A DNA stretch of 64,000 bases from Diorhabda sublineata. Lineage: Eukaryota; Arthropoda; Insecta; Coleoptera; Chrysomelidae. The notes under the pieces are model-generated. The model made no database searches. It had not been told where the DNA came from and saw nothing but the letters and a program-made list of their open reading frames with translations. This document shows positions 24,068 to 35,463 of this stretch, piece after piece. The DNA lies in contig NC_079482.1 of NCBI RefSeq assembly GCF_026230105.1, positions 17,670,001-17,734,000 on the forward strand, given 5' to 3'. Every line of letters begins with the position of its first letter. Within the stretch, counting starts at the first letter, position 1. A program made the position numbers and the translations under genes.

Positions 24068-24290
24068 GATGCTCTCAACTCAACTCAACGATCTACTCGA
24101 TAAAAGTGCACTTATGGCCTAAACCATGTAATCTTGCCTTAATTAACCGATGCATGTTTATTAAGTTACTTATGCAACTTACCTACCCTATTGATGACCT
24201 AGTGAGACTTTTATCAGGTTGGCTGAAGACTACTTCCTGGGGAAGAGTCTCCAGCCGTACAAATAAGGTTACTATTGGTGTATAGCTAAC
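24068..24290. other. GC-richer sequence at the LINE fragment boundary, unidentified
   Basis: Less AT-rich than its surroundings. It contains ggttggctgaagactacttc and ctccagccgtac. It abuts the truncated end of the LINE fragment and may be part of another element. No protein was recognised. Confidence 0.25.
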
Positions 24291-26730
24291 ATTAATTGTA
24301 TTTCTCAAACTCAAACATCACATCTCATTCAATTTCATCACACATCACACATTGGCAGTTGCTTTTTTATCTGCGTTTATGACCAAACTTGCGGAATTGA
24401 TTATCGAATTTACTACATGTTCCTTTGGATATGGATGATATATCTGAAAATTTCCCATGAAATGGGCGAGATACTTCCTGTTTTGTTAGCGCCTCATATC
24501 CGTAACCAGTTATTTGTAAAACTGCTATTTTGTGCATTCACATTTTTCAGAATTGATATTGAAGAATTTGAAACTAAAATATAATACTGACAACTGACTT
24601 ACAATGAGGTGTTCAAACTAAACAAATTTCCCACGGAAATAAAGTATTTTACACAAATACAAACTTAAAAGATGTGTAAATTAGAGCAAATTTATGTAAT
24701 CTATGATTTTATTTTATTTCATATTAATAGCTGCATTGAACTTGAAAATAATAATATTTTTGAGAGAAAATAAAGAAACTTTTCATCTTTGTATCACGAG
24801 CCTATACTTTCCATTAAAAATTTTGAGAGTTGTTGGCATTTTTACATTGAATATCAATTTATAATTCAAATTATAGATATGTACAGTAACTAAATAAACG
24901 AAAAATTTCCTGTAGCTTTTACATTCTGTGTGAATAATAGATAGGGATTGTTGTTCATCGTTAAATGAATGAAAATTAAGAGTCAGATATTTTTATTTTC
25001 ACGGTAAATTTCTGTAATGAAATCTGGAACTAATATGGGCCATTCACAATCTCGAACTATAAATGATCTCGTCTGTTAACCGTCCTTATTACGAGTGATA
25101 TAGTTGTTCGTTAAATAACTATAAAACCAATTTTATCTTGATAATCATGTTGTAGGTAGGTGGGTGAAGTTATGACAAAACATCAAAAAGCTTTCCTATA
25201 TAAAAAACACATTAACCATTGAAATAGGTCTAAAGTCTATGCAACGCAAGTTTGTGATCTCAAAATGGTTACAACCACCATGATGCTGGTATACAAACAA
25301 TCATAATTAAATAAAAATTAGATACAAGATATTAATATCCTATGAATGTGCTGGAAATGATGTAAGAAAATTGAATTTTCTTTAAATGGTTTCTATATTT
25401 ATCACAAATAAACTACGTGAAACTTTGAAACTGACCCAATCTAACCAAATACCTACGTTTATCATTATGACATTCTGCACTACAGTGAATTGGTATCATC
25501 ATATTCATCATTTCTATTATTATCTCTATTATGAAATGTTGATATAAGATCACGCAAAGTTCTTAAATTGTGATTTTGATTTTCCATTCTTAAAAAAATT
25601 ACTATAAATATAGGCTAATATTTATTGTTTCAACATTTTTATTCTCTTCAAAGTATCTCACAATTCTTTATCCCCATCAGTGAATTTAATTTCTTTCACG
25701 TTTATGAGAAAAATTAAGTTCATTAAAATCAGGTGCTTCTGCTAAATTTGATTATCAAGAATACGATGCTATCGATGGGACGAAGGAGTAAATCCAAAAA
25801 ATTTCCAAATTAAATTGTTTTTATCCAATTTGTTTTGAAAACTCCGAAAACTCAAATCGACAACCAATTTATATTGATTGAATTTGTACAAAGAAAAAAA
25901 CATGAAATAATTGAGGAAAATTACTTTTTCAATGGAAGGACAAGCAGCTAGGCATTGAAAAGTTGATATAAAATATTGAGCATAATTCAAATAAACAGTT
26001 ATTTTCATAAAAAATTCATTGGTTAAGTTATTATATATAATTTGAGAATAATTTAGTAGCTTCCGCTATCTTTTCCCTTTAATTTACACAACCCCTTGAA
26101 AAACCTCGAAGTGTAAGAGATGTTACGTAATACATCACTTTGAATCTGCTTCCATTAACTACACTGATTCGTTATTATTTTATCTGGAACCACTATGTTT
26201 TCGGTATTTCGACCGAAACAATTTAATTGAGTACAAATTGTTCTCAAATGCTTCTCCAACTTATCGCAAACTTATGATATAATTGAATGCTGTTCTAATA
26301 TATTTATTTGAGCAAATCTTGGAAATATTCTATAGTGTAGCACAAACGTAAGTAGCTCCACAATATAATCCTTAAATGGGGAATTGGCCTCGCTGACCAT
26401 TATGCTGAAATTTATTCACCAATACACCAGGTTAATGTTATCTGTATGGAAATGATCAAAAAGAGCAAATTTTTTCAATTTGTCAGTTTCTTCAAATTTG
26501 TTCCTTTCACGTTTAACATCGAAATAAACAAAATTTACCTTTTTTGGCATACTCTATCCACCATAATTTTTTGGGCTGGACACTTTCCTCAATTCTCTCT
26601 CGGTGTTTTATTCACATGTGGTAGTTGTGCTTGTCACGAACACGAAGAAGCGAAGTCTCGAACAATGTCACGTCCAAATTTTTTAAGTCATTCGGCGAAT
26701 TCGCAAAGAAAACTTACGATAGAGTATTAG
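24291..26730. other. No gene seen
   Basis: AT-rich sequence. The frames at 25769-26008 (minus) and 26446-26730 (plus) show no recognisable domains and are probably chance. Confidence 0.35.
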
Positions 26731-26734
26731 CAAT

Positions 26735-27477
26735 ATTTAAAAATTTAAAATTTAAAAATTTAAAATTTAAAATTTAGAATTTAAAATTTAAAATTTAAAA
26801 ATTTAAAATTTAAAAATTTAAAATTTAAAAATTTAAAATTTAAAAATTTAAAATTTTAAAATTTAAAATTTAAAAATTTAAAATTTAAAAATTTAAAATT
26901 TAAAAATTTAAAATTTAAAAATTTTAAAATTTTAAAATTTTAAAATTTTAAAATTTTAAAATTTTAAAATTTTAAAATTTTAAAATTTTAAAATTTAAAA
27001 ATTTAAAAATTTAAAAATTTAAAAATTTAAAAATTTAAAAATTTAAAAATTTAAAAATTTAAAAATTTAAAAATTTAAAAATTTAAAAATTTAAAAATTT
27101 AAAAATTTAAAAATTTAATAATTTAATAATTTAAAAATTTAAAAATTTAAAAATTTAAAAATTTAAAAATTTAAAAATTTAAAAATTTAAAAATTTAAAA
27201 ATTTAAAAATTTAAAAATTTAAAAATTTAAAAATTTAAAAATTTAAAAATTTAAAAATTTAAAAATTTAAAAATTTAAAAATTTAAAAATTTAAAAATTT
27301 AAAAATTTAAAAATTTAAAAATTTAAAAATTTAAAAATTTAAAAATTTAAAAATTTAAAAATTTAAAAATTTAAAAATTTAAAAATTTAAAAATTTAAAA
27401 ATTTAAAAATTTAAAAATTTAAAAATTTAAAAATTTAAAATTTAAAAATTTAAAAATTTAAAATTTAAAAATTTTAA
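26735..27477. repeat. AT minisatellite, about 740 bp, mainly 8-bp tttaaaaa units
   Basis: The tract is built almost only from A and T blocks. At the left, 7- and 8-base units (aaattta/aaatttaa) alternate. Around 26915-26990 the unit is the self-complementary aaaatttt. From about 26991 to 27440 it is a nearly perfect tttaaaaa array, broken only by two taataa variants near 27117-27128. It ends in mixed units just before an ATG at 27478. No G or C occurs except one G near 26777. Confidence 0.95.
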
Positions 27478-27678
27478 ATGTCCAAGGAGAACCATGGAAC
27501 AGAATTGAATTTAATGATATCAGACAAACTTAGTATCAACGCGGGGCAAACTTTAATTCAATATTTCGCAATGTGCAAAAATTATTCCGAAAACCTTTCA
27601 GAAGAGCAAAAACAACATCTAATGTCAATCAATGAAGATTGTTTGAAACCGGAACAAAGTGACCATATGCTTCCCTAG
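27478..27678 (+). CDS. Unrecognised 66-codon open frame
   Basis: Begins MSKENHGTELNLMISDKLSI and ends QSDHMLP. Its base composition is clearly more gene-like than the surrounding AT sequence. It starts at the last base of the minisatellite and ends about 30 bp before a mariner fragment. I do not recognise it. It may be a piece of a longer gene or element exposed by the repeat rather than an independent gene. Confidence 0.2.
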   Translation: MSKENHGTELNLMISDKLSINAGQTLIQYFAMCKNYSENLSEEQKQHLMSINEDCLKPEQSDHMLP

Positions 27679-27699
27679 CAGTTGTAAAAGGATCTATAA

Positions 27700-27875
27700 G
27701 GAGGTCGTTCTACGTGGACAGATCATAAAACAAGTATTCTATCTTGTAGTACTCAACATACTTCGAAAAAGAGGCAAGATAACGGGCACAGATATTGGTT
27801 CTGCATCACAACAATGAACCCTGCCACTGCACGTTTCATTACTTAATTATCACATCTCATACAACAAAATAACAG
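27700..27875 (+). pseudogene. Mariner transposase fragment
   Basis: Reads EVVLRGQIIKQVFYLVVLNI then LRKRGK, matching the block between the first and second catalytic residues of mariner transposases (typically V-P-x-G-x-T-V-N-x-x-F-Y). After frame changes comes WFLHHNNEPCHCTF, an LHHDNAPCH-like motif in which the catalytic Asp is Asn. Only about 60 codons remain. Confidence 0.7.
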
Positions 27876-27879
27876 TTTT

Positions 27880-28779
27880 GTATCAATGGTGGATTCATTG
27901 AATACACATTCCTAACTATATTATTCATTAATAATTTCAAACAAAGACATTACTCTTTAATGTTCCAATCATTATTTTCTAAGTAAACATTCGTGTGATT
28001 AGTGATTAAAGTAACTAATATTTTATAGCATATTTTTGTGCTGCTTCATTTATCACTTGCAACGTACAATCTTTTTGAAATCATTCATATGATCGAGTGA
28101 TGGATGTTTGTGAAAAATTATAGGAAATCAGTTTAGAATAAAAGACACTTTGATTTAATTTAATTTAGGAAAATTTATCTTTCCAATGTTTTTTATTATA
28201 TACCTGAAAATTTGGAAATAATTTTCGTGTTTTTATTGAGATCAATTTTGTTTTTTCCTACTATAAATGGTTCTGATATATGACCGATAGTTTTATTGGG
28301 CATAAAGTGACCTCATTTTTGCCGTCGATCGGATCCAATTCAGGACTTTCTCAAAAATATTATATCCGTTCAATAACATGTATTCAGGTGAAAAGTTTGT
28401 GGGCTAACATAGAAATAGTTATTTACTATACAAATATAAAAAGTGCTAAATTTTACCTTGCGGTTGTATTATGTAACAGAAACAAAAAACCGAAAGCTAA
28501 AATTTAGTAATTGTCACAATTTTTTTTCGGTGGCGGAAGAACGATAATTTATTATTTAAAAATCATATTATTACAATAATCAAGTTAGACAATTATCGAT
28601 GTGAAATTGGAATTTTGAAATTAGTAGGATAAGTTGTACTTATAGCGACAATTAGATCTGCGTTGTGAGGGAAACTTTTGAAGTAATTAAAAAGCTGTCA
28701 ACTCAATTTAGTGATTTGATTCAAGGACTGTGTACTTAGTGATTAATTAGAAGTTATTTTTAATACTATAAAGTGAAAA
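27880..28779. other. No gene seen
   Basis: AT-rich sequence with one unrecognised 75-codon frame at 28280-28507 (MTDSFIGHKVTSFLPSIGSN), probably chance. Confidence 0.35.
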
Positions 28780-29019
28780 ATGTCTGATTTCGGGTTTTAC
28801 TGACTCCACTGGAATTAGTAGATGTAGCCAAAGTAGCGTCACAAAAATTATTGTCAGCTAAATCGCGAAAAATTTACGAAAAACCGCGTATTCAAGATTC
28901 ATGGAATGAAAGATCAATAAAACATGCTGCTCTGGCTCGGAGATGGTATAATTGATTTATCTTTCTTAATTGGCATAACAATAAAAACATTGTGGTCGAA
29001 TTATTCAATGATTATAAGT

Positions 29020-29180
29020 CTGGGTAACTTAGCCCCGGCCATTCTATAGTCAGTCAAACCTGGCTGAACTCTATGTAACTTTACCTCGGCCATCCCTTAT
29101 TCAACCAAGCCTTACTCGCGGTAATCCGACCTCGGCCATTTTATAGTCATCCAGGCTTGTCCAGGCTTTGCAGATCTCTG
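29020..29180. repeat. Three tandem ~48-bp units
   Basis: The core cggccat recurs at 29036, 29087 and 29133 (spacings 51 and 46). Each is preceded by gtaa...cc and followed by a ttatagtca/ccagg-type stretch. The units are diverged. They lie inside the interrupting segment of the recombinase relic. Confidence 0.65.
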
Positions 29181-29404
29181 TAAAACTATATAAAGTTTTG
29201 TTCTAATATCTTATCCAAAATACATAGTTTAAAAGTAATAATTTTTTATGAATAAACTTCTTTTATGTATAAAAGACAATGAAAAATAGTATCATTTCTT
29301 TATACGTTTAATTATTTAATCCATATTTTTGTACATTAATTAATAGAAATTTGTCATAACACTATAATTTTATTAACAATATATTAAAAAACTATTTTTA
29401 CAAT

Positions 29405-29610
29405 CAACCAGCCTGGTCCAGGGTAGCAGACCCGTCTTGGATTTATCTAGGCAACCAGGCCTGGTCCAGGCTTGCAAACAAAGCGAGGGACATTTTTATC
29501 ATTCCAGAGTCCCTCCAAGTCTGGGCCAATAACGGCTTTCAAGCTAGGGCCACAGTTGTACATACTTGGCCCAGGTCTGTGCCTATACTGGGCTCATCGC
29601 AAAATCCTAT
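29405..29610. repeat. GC-richer dispersed-repeat segment with cctggtccaggc motifs
   Basis: Contains cagcctggtccaggg, caggcctggtccaggcttgc, tctgggccaataacggcttt and cttggcccaggtctgtgcct. The words cctggtccagg and ggccca recur. It does not code for anything I recognise, and it ends right where the recombinase catalytic part resumes. Confidence 0.5.
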
Positions 29611-30224
29611 ATGGGAATGAGACAAACATTTCACAATGTTTCAATCTTATCACATTTCTGAAACAAAATGGGAAAATTTACGAACCCAAGAAAGCTGATT
29701 TTTACAAGTAAGCAAATTAGTGATTTTTCTAAAAATGCTCCCGATGAAGTTTATTTAATGGTCAAGGTTGTTGTTGTATTTGGGATTGCAGAAGCTTGTC
29801 GAATTTGTGAAATCTCCCAGGTGATATTAGGTGATATTGAAGACTCGGGAAAGTTATTAATTGTGAAACTTGAGGAAACAAAAGTTTATGTAAACAGGAA
29901 ATTGTTAGTTACGCCGCCTGTTTTATGCATATCAAAATGGGGAATGTATCAATCAGGTTTTTGGGTAAAAATCAGTTTTATAAGGTTCCCGAAACAATGG
30001 GTAGCTTCCTTCAATTTGAAAATGCTCATATACAGGTCATTCGTTTCTAAGATCGTCTGTAACACTTTCAGTTGAAAGTGATTAGAACTTGTAGTAGTGC
30101 TGAAATAACATAGGATTTGCGGCAAAGTACAATTTCTCGTCGTAAAAAAAAGTTTTTTCATGGACTTTCATTTTATTATTCAACTATAGCAATAATTTTT
30201 CGATTAAATTTTTATAGTACGATT

Positions 30225-30970
30225 TGCTTTTAGCGGTAGAATAGCCTTCAGACTATAACCTTTTCATCGATGCAATACTTCTGTCCACGGAGTATCTTCT
30301 TGAGATATGAGAGCAGTTAAAGTCGCTGGAGGACAGATCTCGAGTAAGCAGTGGAAATGGAAGCAATTTGAAGCCCAATTCATGCAATTATACCATCGTT
30401 TTCATTGATTTGTGATACTGGTGCGTTTGCTCTATAAAAAAACACTTTCTTCTCTAAATAGTCCATTTTTCCGCGATTCAGTCCTTAAAATGCACCAATA
30501 ATGCTACGTAGTACTCACTATTTACGGTTTTGCCCTTTTCAAAGTAGAAATGAATATTATATCGTGCGCAGTCCAAAATAATAATGCCATAAACTTTTGC
30601 GACATCCCTCGATTCGGAGTCTGCTCATCTTATGCTGTCGGTTGGGATCCGATGTGAACTGATAAAGCCAAGCTTCATCCGTTATCATATTTCGACGCAA
30701 AAATTCGGATTTATTACGATGGAATAGCTCTCCAAATACTGCTCAGAAAAAATAATTCGTTGTTATTTTTGGTAGATTGTGAACTCGCGCGGCACTCACT
30801 TTGAACAGAGCATTCGTAAATCTAAATATTCATTCAAGATATGTCCAACACGCTTTTTGATGTATTGAGGATCCCTCAATCTCCTGAAATTATTTAGAAA
30901 ACTTTTTTGATGTTTTCGTCGGTATCAGCCTCTTAGGGTATCCACTGCGTGTAGCTTCGGCTTCAATAGT
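30225..30970 (-). pseudogene. Mariner transposase relic
   Basis: Minus-strand blocks in order are RSGYPK (linker), RVGHILNEYLDLRMLCSKWV-like helix-turn-helix remains, and SEFLRRNMITDEAWLYQFTS (first catalytic residue region). These are followed by NIHFYFEKGKTVNSEYYVAL and VFFYRANAPVSQ, a FHQDNAP-like motif with the catalytic Asp gone. The PPYSPDLAPSD block is unrecognisable, but GQKYCIDE-like C-terminal sequence remains. It resembles the relic at 1741-2430, probably the same broad subfamily, but is more decayed. No terminal repeats were found. Confidence 0.75.
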
Positions 30971-30999
30971 ACTTTTTATAGTACACAAAAAGCAATTTT

Positions 31000-32830
31000 T
31001 TATTAACATGCATTTTTTTATCCATTTTTTTTTAAACAAAAGCTGCTCCGCTTACAATGATATCTCAGAAAATAATAAAACGACGGCTGTCAATTTTATA
31101 CAAGTTTCTTTTGAAGGTTAGGACGAACTGGAAATAATGAAGATTCAGTGCTAGTAATGCCATCTGCTTGCCAGCCTACAAAGTTTTCAGCCCACCCAAT
31201 ATATCTTAATCTGGTTATAATCACCGCTAAGCGTTGAACTTCTTTTAGGGTTGGAGAAAGGTGTTACCAAGGGTGCATTGACAGCTAGGTTGTTTAAGTA
31301 ATTTAAATGACGTAATAATATATACATTTTCCAGTGAAATACAAGAGAAATTGCTTTATTAATACTACGAAGCCATGTCATTTTTATGATTAATATGTAT
31401 ACAAAATTATTCCAAAATTATAGTTTTAATATGAAAATACTTCAATGTGTTATTTAAATATTTACTATAACAATTTACTTTTTATAGGAGTTTTTACGAC
31501 TAAAACAGGTGAGTTTTATTTGCAATTAGATTGAGTTATTAGTGTAGGATATTTTTGACTAACCTTGAAGTGATTTGAATTTATTATTAACTAGAAACGT
31601 GTGATTAAAGATATATCGAATTGTATTTTCAATGATTTTTCAATCGAATATAGAAACTTTATTGCTTTCTCCATTTAAAACAATGAATCTGAATAATTTT
31701 AATCTGCATTTACAAAGTAAAACTCGATATTTAATTCTCCTTCATAAAATTACTAACAAACAAGGTTGGTTTATTTAGATGAGATGTAATTCCACGAAAG
31801 GGTGAATTATTTTCCGAAATTAATATTGTATACAAAATAAATCAATTCCAAAATAATATTTTTCACTTCTACACAATATTTAATATTTGTTTTTGACGCA
31901 CATCAGAAAAGTTTCGATTGACTTGATTATTTTATTGGCAGGGTATCTAAGAAAAACTCCGACCCATAAACTTGTCAATTTTTCTGTAAAAGCTTTCTTG
32001 CGTAATGTAACCAAAATTTACTGCAGAGAGAATACTCATCAGAAAATTCAGTATTCAACATTTGCGACTACTAAAAAAAGCCAGGTAAGTATATGGAGGC
32101 AGTTTACACACTTCTGCAAAATCAAATTTGTTTGAAAGAGCGGATAATTCTGTTGAGGTACTTATTTCTCAAATTTATGCTTGCAATATGCACATAAAGA
32201 ATTAAGAAGACTACTTGAAAAGTTCAGCCTCAAATTAATTAGATATACAGTAAATGCAAACGCAAATGCTAAAGTTAGCGTCGGTTGTTGTTGAAATGTG
32301 CGTCAAAAATAAAAACCGAAGCAGCCGATTCATTCACCGAAGAATAAATAATATGATTCAATACGTTCAAATAAATGAAGGAATATATTCAAAGTAACAA
32401 CAACAAAAAAATAATGTGCTATTACGATATCAAAGAATTTTTAATAATCTCATTCTCAATATTCTCTTCCTTAACTTAAAGAAAAACATACCTACATATT
32501 TTGTCATGGCGAAATGTCAACAAAAAAACTAAATTATTTTCTTACTTTGCTTCGTTGTTTGTGTATGAATTCACAATCTCGCGACATAATATTAATGCAA
32601 ACAACTCAAATTCTTCATAAACTCAAAAACTTACTTGAAATAGATGTATTTTTTTGCTATTATTCATAATAAATAATTAATTATTCTTCAAAATAAGCAC
32701 CATAATTTCCATGTGAAATTAAATTTTTTTGCGCAATTTGATGCTTGACCCTTTCACATATATCATATGTTAGGATTAATTTCAATAAGTTACTTTTTTT
32801 CCGCTATATTTAAAGATTTTTCTGTTGACT
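31000..32830. other. No clear gene; one exon-like frame
   Basis: A frame at 31887-32135 contains THIRKVSIDLIILLAGYLRK and HKLVNFSVKAFLRNVTKIYC and passes a good donor-like ccag|gtaagt near 32086. I do not recognise the peptide. The rest is AT-rich with nothing identified. Confidence 0.3.
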
Positions 32831-32833
32831 TCG

Positions 32834-32969
32834 AAATAGTATATTACATAACGAGTTTGGAAAGTGATACATCCCGCATCAGTTATTGTTTTGCAGGAGA
32901 CGCGTAGCGGTGAGTGCTGTAACGTAACGAGTGCGAAATACACTTTCCAACGAGTTGTGTACACTATTT
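32834..32969. mobile_element. Short foldback/MITE-like element
   Basis: The left arm aaatagtatattacataacg with agtttggaaagtg is inversely repeated at the right end. The reverse complement of the right end reads aaatagtgtacacaactcgt then tggaaagtg. The 136-bp element is GC-richer in the middle (cgcgtagcggtgag). This form is typical of small non-autonomous DNA transposons. A target duplication was not resolved. Confidence 0.65.
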
Positions 32970-33172
32970 TTTAAATAAGAAAGTCAATTAAACAATATGA
33001 CATATGTGTTGTGAAGTATTTCAACACATGTGTGATAAAGTAGTACTTAACATTGAGTACAGTTTTTTTAATTAGTATGCAAATAAGATTTCACGAAATT
33101 CACAGCACTTAGGACACTTCTACTAATTTTGTGCTTAAATAACGGGAGTTTTTTTGACATACTTCGATTGTT

Positions 33173-33499
33173 GTGTTTACAAGTTCATTACACATGAATG
33201 GGTTGCAAAGTCATAACCCAGATGGAAAGGTACATGGACAAATTCAAGTTTTAGGTGGAGTTGACTCCTTTTCATTAGATGCAAGGAGCTTTAGTCAGAA
33301 TCCTACTCATTTGCTACACATTTCCAATATACTTTCCGGGAGGAAGTTTCGCACTTATTTTCGTAGCAATTCTTCAAGAAGCAATTTTACAATAAAGCTG
33401 GATGTAATGAGGTCTACAATCGATCAAATAAATTCCCAAACCACAAAAACAAATGGCATAAGCATTTGCTTACCCCACAACAGCATGGGCATCAGCTGA
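33173..33499 (+). CDS. Unrecognised 108-codon open frame
   Basis: Starts MFTSSLHMNGLQSHNPDGKV and includes GQIQVLGGVDSFSLDARSFS and TIDQINSQTTKTNGISICLP. Base composition is nearer to coding than its surroundings. No family was recognised, no splice context was evident, and the opposite strand is also nearly open. It may be part of an old element or a degraded exon. Confidence 0.2.
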   Translation: MFTSSLHMNGLQSHNPDGKVHGQIQVLGGVDSFSLDARSFSQNPTHLLHISNILSGRKFRTYFRSNSSRSNFTIKLDVMRSTIDQINSQTTKTNGISICLPHNSMGIS

Positions 33500-34840
33500 T
33501 TTTGACAATGCGTTAGATTTCTCAATTGTCAATATCATTTAATTGGCATAGTAATAATTATCTCTCAATATTCGCCAAGTGATCTATAAATTATGTGATA
33601 GATGAAAATAAAAATTTGTTTTAGTCGTCTCAAAATAATTTCACTATATATTGTATTCTATTCGCATATTTACAATACACTATGACCACAAAAAAAACTG
33701 CATCTGACCCTTTTTTGCAAGATACGTTATTGATTTTTCTCTCAGGTGCGTAGATTTGAAGATTTTCTGCTGTTACAATTTTTGTAACGGCATCACCTCG
33801 AGGAGTTCTCGTAAATACGGTTCAATAAAGCAAATTTCCACTTCGTGAAAAAATTATTTTCCCCCAATTTCTTTCTCTATTGATTTGTGGAGGAAAACAA
33901 AATATTTGCGTTTATTCCTCGGGCATCACGAATCTTGGAAAATATTTTTAGATATCATTTTTTTCATCTGGCATGACGTAATGTACGAATGACGAAAACG
34001 AAACGAAAAGTTGATTAAACGTATTGGTACTTCCGTTAGTAACCTTTTTGAAGTAGATAAAATTCTACGTTCCAATAGTGACATGTATTGATTAGATTGT
34101 GGTGGAAAGAGATCAACAACAGAACAAATTTTTATTAGAGTATACCAACACAATAATATCACTACTATCAAAGGTAAATAGTCTTCAGTCTTCTAGTTTC
34201 TGAAGCAAAATGATAATATCTTGGCATTCTTTTATCTTAACTTTCCAAAACTGGTTAACTTAAATATGTAGTCTCCTTATATTCTCACTGTGATGGATGC
34301 AAACCATGATTGTAAGGTTAATAAAAACTTATGGAGGAATAAAGAGAAACAAAGACTAAATCTGAGCAATTTACAAAGACTTTGTATTTGCAGTACAATC
34401 AAAACGGCAGCTCTCAGTTTTAATTCGGCTGCAAAAAAATGATAACGGTTCAAACCAATCTTCTGATAGTTCCAAAATACAAACCATCATCTAATTCAAC
34501 GAAAATTGTACGTTGAATATTACAAGAGATTATAGCTTTTCTGTCAATACTTAATTATCAAGAGTAACAATAACAAACAACATTCTATGACTATAGATAT
34601 ATGGTAAAAGAAAGAACAACATCTTCGGTAATATTGACGGATACAATAATAATTAATAATACCAAATATACTATTAAATATAGAATTCAAAAATAATAGA
34701 AATATGAGCCAAATAATAAAGTTATACTAAAAACCATTCGGAAGTATACATTTCATGAAATAATTGTGGGAGAAATTAATAAAACTTACAAATGGAAACT
34801 GGGTTTAAAACTTTGAGAATAATAAATATTAATTGATTGG
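33500..34840. other. No gene seen
   Basis: AT-rich sequence. The frame at 33926-34171 (minus) shows no recognisable domain. Confidence 0.35.
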
Positions 34841-35440
34841 TATGCCTCTACAGAAAACAAAATATAGAACTAAATATAAGCAGAACTCTCACTGCAGGGA
34901 CTTCTTTAGAAGATTAAAAATTCTGACTTTTCCTTCCTTATTCATCTTTGAATCCGTTTGTCCAATTCGTAAGCACGCTTGTCCAATTTCAGAAACATCT
35001 TTGCACTTCTATCCACTTAGGAACGCGGAGCATGACGTTTACCTACCTACTCCACGTTCAGAATTAGTTGAGTGCTCAATATCTTACAATGCAAAAAAAA
35101 TGCACAATCACTTACCAATTGATATCATCATTCCGCAATAATTTGAGGGCATATTTACTGAAAAGTGCTTTCTACTCTGTACTTCTATTCTAATAATATT
35201 TAATTCCGGACATGCTGCATATTGGTTTAATTTTTGCTATGGACTTATATACCAATTAATACCTATCACTATTACCTATAATTTTGTTACTCATTGTGGA
35301 TTTATTCTGTGTGTGTGTGTTTATGTACTTCATTTGTATTCTTTATTTAGTTATTTTTATGTTTGTTTTTCAGTTTTCACAAGCTTTTGTCTACAAATTG
35401 TAACAATTTTTTGACAATAAAGCATTTCTCTCAATCTCTC
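34833..35440 (+). pseudogene. LINE 3' end: reverse transcriptase C-terminus plus 3' UTR
   Basis: The 102-codon frame (34833-35141) ends a LINE ORF2. It reads SHCRDFFRRLKILTFPSLFI, FESVCPIRKHACPI, then RSELVECSISYNAKKMHNHL and PIDIIIPQ. This matches the S-C-R-x-L-F-K-x-L-x-I-L-T-x-P-S-L-Y-I-F-E tail of Jockey/CR1-like elements. Frame-shifted RAYLLKSAFYSV follows. About 280 bp of non-coding 3' sequence ends near ttttgacaataaagcatttc, close to the 3' end seen at 52806. It is a 5'-truncated insertion, as LINEs typically leave. Confidence 0.85.
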
Positions 35441-35463
35441 GCTTTTTTTAAGTGAAACTAATT

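Larger units (their letters stand above)
28780..30115 (+). pseudogene. Crypton-like tyrosine recombinase relic, split
   Basis: Tyrosine recombinases of Cryptons cut and rejoin DNA through a tyrosine nucleophile. An N-terminal part (28780-28950) reads VDVAKVASQKLLSAKSRKIY then EKPRIQDSWNER, the SAM-like core-binding start. The catalytic part (29620-30075) has ISQCFNLITFLKQNGKIYEP, SKQISDFSKNAPDEVYLMVK, VVVVFGIAEACRICEISQVI and LGDIEDSGKLLIVKLEETKV. The Arg in ACR is the likely first catalytic residue. Downstream VPETMGSFLQFENAHIQ is out of frame, and LKVIRTCSSAEI may be the decayed LKRHGGW-x-SS region. The HxxR box and nucleophile tyrosine were not found. About 660 bp of repeat-rich DNA sits where the middle of the gene should be. 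Confidence 0.8.
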
